Of a stretch of DNA of 64,000 bases, positions 61,260 to 64,000 are shown piece by piece; within the stretch, counting starts at the first letter, position 1, and every line of letters starts with the position of its first letter. The notes beneath the pieces are model-generated. The model made no database searches. It saw nothing but the letters and a program-made list of their open reading frames with translations, and was not told the DNA's origin. The position numbers and the translations under genes are program-made. The DNA comes from Ligaoa zhengdingensis (lineage in GTDB: Bacteria; Bacillota; Clostridia; Oscillospirales; Ruminococcaceae), in NCBI RefSeq assembly GCF_014384885.1, contig NZ_JACRST010000001.1:62001-126000 (forward strand), given 5' to 3'.

Positions 61260-63074
61260 TCAGGCGATATTGTTGGAAGCGAACTGGCTGTTGTAGAGCT
61301 GCGCGTAAAATCCGTTCTGTGCAAGCAATTCCTGATGGGTACCGGTCTCGACGATGTCGCCGTCCCTCAGCACCATGATGATGTCCGCATCCTTGATGGT
61401 GGATAGGCGGTGCGCGATCACAAAGCTGGTTCTGCCCTTCATCAGGTTGTGCATACCGCGCTGGATGCGCTGTTCGGTGCGGGTGTCGACCGAACTGGTC
61501 GCCTCATCCAGAATCAAAATCTTGGGCTCGGAGAGGATTGCTCGGGCGATGGTGAGCAACTGACGCTGTCCCTGCGAGATATTGGATGCATCCTCATTGA
61601 GCACAAAGTCATAACCACCCGGAAGCTGCATAATAAACTTGTGGGCGTGGGCCGACTTCGCGGCGGCCTGTACCTCCTCAAAGCTGGCGCCCAACCGGCC
61701 GTATTCGATATTTTCGCGGATCGTACCCTTGAACAGCCAGGTATCCTGCAACACCATGCCGAACTGATCGCGAAGGTCGGCGCGCCTGAGATCGCGGATA
61801 TCCACCCCGTCGATGGCGATGCTTCCTCCATTGATCTCATAGAACCGCATCAACAAATTGACAATGGTGGTCTTGCCAGCGCCGGTGGGCCCGACGATCG
61901 CCACCTGTTCCCCGTTGTGTACATGGATGTTGAGGTCGTGAATGAGCGTGCGCTCCTGGTTATAGCCGAACGAGACATGGGTAAAATCGACGTTGCCCTG
62001 CACATTCTCCAGCTTCGCCGCCGGTTCCTTGTCGGGCAGCTCCTCCTCCTCGTCGAGCAGTTCGAAGATGCGCTCAGCCGCCGCGCCCGTGGACTGCAAC
62101 AGATTCATAATTTGAGAGGTCTGCACAATCGGTTGGGTGAATTGGCGCATATACTGGATGAACGACTGAATGCTGCCCACATAGATGCGGCCGCTGATGA
62201 CCCCGAGGCCGCCGAGGATCGCAATCAGGGCATAGCCGATGTTGCCGATCAGACTGATAAACGGCATCATAATACTGGAAAGAAACTGCGCCTTCCAGCC
62301 GTAATTGTAGAGGCGATCGTTGATCTGGTCAAAGGTCTCGATCACCTGCTCCTCGCGGTTGAACACCTTGATGACATTGTGGCCGGTGTACATCTCCTCC
62401 ACATGCCCGTTGATGTCGCCGATGGCCTTCTGCTGCCCACGGAACAGTCCCTGGGATTTCCGCACCACGCCGATCGAAACCAGGAAGGAGAACGGCAGGG
62501 TACACAGAGCCACCGCGGTCAGGATAGGGCTGATGCTTATCATCATGATGAGGATGCCGACGATGGTGGTCGCCGAGGTGATAATCTGGGTGATACCCTG
62601 CTGCAGCGATTGCTGTACTGTATCCACATCGTTGGTGACGCGGCTGAGCACATCGCCAAAGGTGCGGGTATCAAAATAGTTGAGCGGCAGACGGCTGATC
62701 TTTTCATCCACCGCTTTACGCAGCGTATACATCGTCTTTTGCGATACCCCGGCCATCAGATATTGCTCGAGATATTTGAACAGCGCCGAAAACAGGTAAA
62801 GTGCGCCCAACCCGAGCAGAATCTTGCCGATCAGGGCGAGATCAACTCCCGTTCCACCGTTCGCAGCATCGACGATGCCGCGGTGCAGCTCGTTGGTTGT
62901 GAGACCCAGCACCAATGGCGCCAATACAGTGGCCACAGTAGCCAGAATAGCGAAGATGACGACCAATGTAAAACCAACTTTGTATTGGCCGATGTAGCGG
63001 AACAGGCGCTTATAGGTCCCCTTCAGGTCCTTGGCCCGTTCGTCGGTAAACTCAATACCTCTGTGCTTTGCCAT
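61260..63074 (-). CDS. ABC exporter half-transporter, second subunit (MdlB type)
   Basis: The 604-residue protein fuses a six-helix exporter domain (about 25-330) to an ATPase domain with Walker A (GPTGAGKTT), signature (NISQGQRQ) and Walker B (ILILDEATSSVDTRTE). ATG at 63074 overlaps the stop of the preceding subunit by one base. It should pair with that subunit as a heterodimeric exporter of lipids, drugs or peptides. Substrate unknown. Confidence 0.93.
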   Translation of the reverse strand: MAKHRGIEFTDERAKDLKGTYKRLFRYIGQYKVGFTLVVIFAILATVATVLAPLVLGLTTNELHRGIVDAANGGTGVDLALIGKILLGLGALYLFSALFKYLEQYLMAGVSQKTMYTLRKAVDEKISRLPLNYFDTRTFGDVLSRVTNDVDTVQQSLQQGITQIITSATTIVGILIMMISISPILTAVALCTLPFSFLVSIGVVRKSQGLFRGQQKAIGDINGHVEEMYTGHNVIKVFNREEQVIETFDQINDRLYNYGWKAQFLSSIMMPFISLIGNIGYALIAILGGLGVISGRIYVGSIQSFIQYMRQFTQPIVQTSQIMNLLQSTGAAAERIFELLDEEEELPDKEPAAKLENVQGNVDFTHVSFGYNQERTLIHDLNIHVHNGEQVAIVGPTGAGKTTIVNLLMRFYEINGGSIAIDGVDIRDLRRADLRDQFGMVLQDTWLFKGTIRENIEYGRLGASFEEVQAAAKSAHAHKFIMQLPGGYDFVLNEDASNISQGQRQLLTIARAILSEPKILILDEATSSVDTRTEQRIQRGMHNLMKGRTSFVIAHRLSTIKDADIIMVLRDGDIVETGTHQELLAQNGFYAQLYNSQFASNNIA

Positions 63075-64000
63075 TACGCCTTGCCCCCTTTCGTGAGTTC
63101 TTCCTCTGAAAATTGCGACGACACGATCTCCTGATAAACCTCGCAATTTTCCAGCAGCTGCTGGTGGGTGCCCTCGCCGGCCACACGGCCCTCGTCCAGC
63201 ACCAGAATACGGTCGGAATCCATGATAGTGCTCACGCGCTGTGCCACAATGATTACAGTGGCGTCCTTTGTTACGGGCTTGAGGGCCTTGCGCAACTGAG
63301 CATCGGTTTTGAAGTCGAGCGCGGAGAAGCTATCGTCAAAAATATAGATTTCGGGGCGTTTTGCCAATGCGCGGGCGATCGAAAGGCGCTGTTTCTGGCC
63401 GCCTGAGACATTGGTGCCGCCCTGTGCGATATGTTCGCCCAACTGTTTTGGTTTTTCCTCGATGAAATCCCACGCCTGAGCGAGCTGTGCCGCCCGTTTG
63501 AGGTCCTCGTCTCCTGCGGTTTCGTCGCCATATCGGATGTTGTCTGCGATGGTTCCGCTGAACAGAACTGCCTTTTGCGGCACATAACCGATCTTATCGC
63601 GCAGGGTCTTGGTGTCGTACTCCCGCACGTCCACTCTGTCCACCAAAACCTGACCCTCAGTTGCGTCGTACAACCGCGGAATCAAATTGACCAGCGTAGT
63701 TTTGCCGCTGCCGGTGCTGCCGATGATCGCGGTGGTCTCACCCGGCTTAGCAGAAAAGGAGATATGGGAGAGCGCTGCCTCCTCAGCATTGTCAAAGCTG
63801 AAGCTGACATCGCGAAACTCGACATATCCGCGGCTTTGGCCAATTTCGACTGGGGTTTCCGGCTCGGTGATGGAAAGCTCGGTCGAGAGCACCTCGTTGA
63901 TGCGCTCCGCCGAAGCGGTCGCGCGGGGCATCATCACAAAGATCATCGAAAGCATGGTCAGCGACATCATAATCTGCATAACATACTGGATCACCGCGAC
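63074..64000 (-). CDS. ABC exporter half-transporter, first subunit (MdlA type), 3' part
   Basis: The gene runs off the right edge; the visible 308 codons hold the last membrane helices (IQYVMQIMMSLTML) and the whole ATPase domain with Walker A (GSTGSGKTT), signature (NVSGGQKQRLSIARA) and an unusual Walker B end (IYIFDDSFSALDFKTD). Asp replaces the catalytic Glu after Walker B, a feature of degenerate sites in heterodimeric exporters. It is coupled to the second subunit. Confidence 0.93.
   Translation of the reverse strand, partial: VAVIQYVMQIMMSLTMLSMIFVMMPRATASAERINEVLSTELSITEPETPVEIGQSRGYVEFRDVSFSFDNAEEAALSHISFSAKPGETTAIIGSTGSGKTTLVNLIPRLYDATEGQVLVDRVDVREYDTKTLRDKIGYVPQKAVLFSGTIADNIRYGDETAGDEDLKRAAQLAQAWDFIEEKPKQLGEHIAQGGTNVSGGQKQRLSIARALAKRPEIYIFDDSFSALDFKTDAQLRKALKPVTKDATVIIVAQRVSTIMDSDRILVLDEGRVAGEGTHQQLLENCEVYQEIVSSQFSEEELTKGGKA

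Noticed and set aside
61410..63134. Open frame of 574 codons opposite the ABC exporter
   Set aside because: Antisense shadow of a clear ABC transporter.

Overview
The window is one stretch of a GC-rich (mid-50s percent by eye) chromosome from an endospore-forming Firmicute of the class Clostridia, most probably an Oscillospirales/Ruminococcaceae-type anaerobe. The evidence is the IspH-S1 fusion gene typical of Clostridia, the spoIVB-spo0A pair, cwlD, the ylmE-sepF-ylmH-divIVA division cluster, ferredoxin-dependent 2-oxoacid oxidoreductase genes and AGGAGG-type ribosome binding sites. No rRNA, tRNA, CRISPR array, prophage or insertion sequence was seen. Most of the window is core genome. The less ordinary loci are a rearranged amino-acid transporter (3.1-5.5 kb), a BlaI/BlaR-like locus (37-40.4 kb) and a very large surface-protein gene (51.9-58.3 kb).

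Layout, left to right. 0-2.9 kb: end of cmk, plsC, and the ispH-rpsA fusion. 3.1-5.5 kb: a polar amino-acid ABC importer whose binding protein is circularly permuted. 5.6-8.9 kb: a DUF4358-type lipoprotein, an MBOAT acyltransferase and a DHHW protein, probably an envelope-polymer O-acylation set. 9.0-25.1 kb: a long run of + strand housekeeping genes: miaB, ylbF-like, mutS, mutL, miaA, hfq, an HlyD-like membrane protein, ylmE, sepF, ylmH, divIVA, ileS, lspA and an RluD-family gene. 25.1-27.8 kb: a HAD phosphatase and a split transketolase.

27.8-36.9 kb is mostly on the - strand: a XerC/D recombinase, a MacB-type permease with its adaptor but no ATPase, radA, cwlD, a MATE transporter, an MscS channel and a small membrane protein. 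A 58-codon cysteine-rich gene sits on the + strand opposite radA. 37.0-40.4 kb: a BlaI-type repressor gene under a strong promoter with two dyad operators, then a BlaR1-like M56 sensor protease whose 3' end looks decayed. 40.6-41.5 kb: a GntR-RCK_C regulator resembling the c-di-AMP-responsive BusR, and a 62-aa protein. 41.6-43.2 kb: a uracil permease with a terminator in its leader. 43.3-46.6 kb: a P-loop ATPase and the four subunits of a 2-oxoacid:ferredoxin oxidoreductase. 47-49.1 kb: spoIVB and spo0A.

49.3-51.8 kb: a SLOG-type protein, then a PocR-AraC regulator next to a lone corrinoid protein with no methyltransferase beside it. 51.9-58.3 kb: a 2156-residue secreted, membrane-anchored protein with three related N-terminal modules, a propeller-like domain, GLUG repeats, FIVAR-like helical repeats and a C-terminal membrane helix. 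Divergent from it is an ECF sigma / zinc anti-sigma / two membrane protein operon (58.6-61.2 kb). The window ends in a heterodimeric ABC exporter, the second subunit running off the right edge.

The strongest unusual observation is the circularly permuted solute-binding protein at 3167-3973. Next are the internal Shine-Dalgarno and start codon at the IspH/S1 junction (about 1757-1777), the decayed BlaR-like sensor, the adaptor-permease pair lacking an ATPase, the PocR/corrinoid pair without a partner, and the multi-domain surface protein beside an ECF module.
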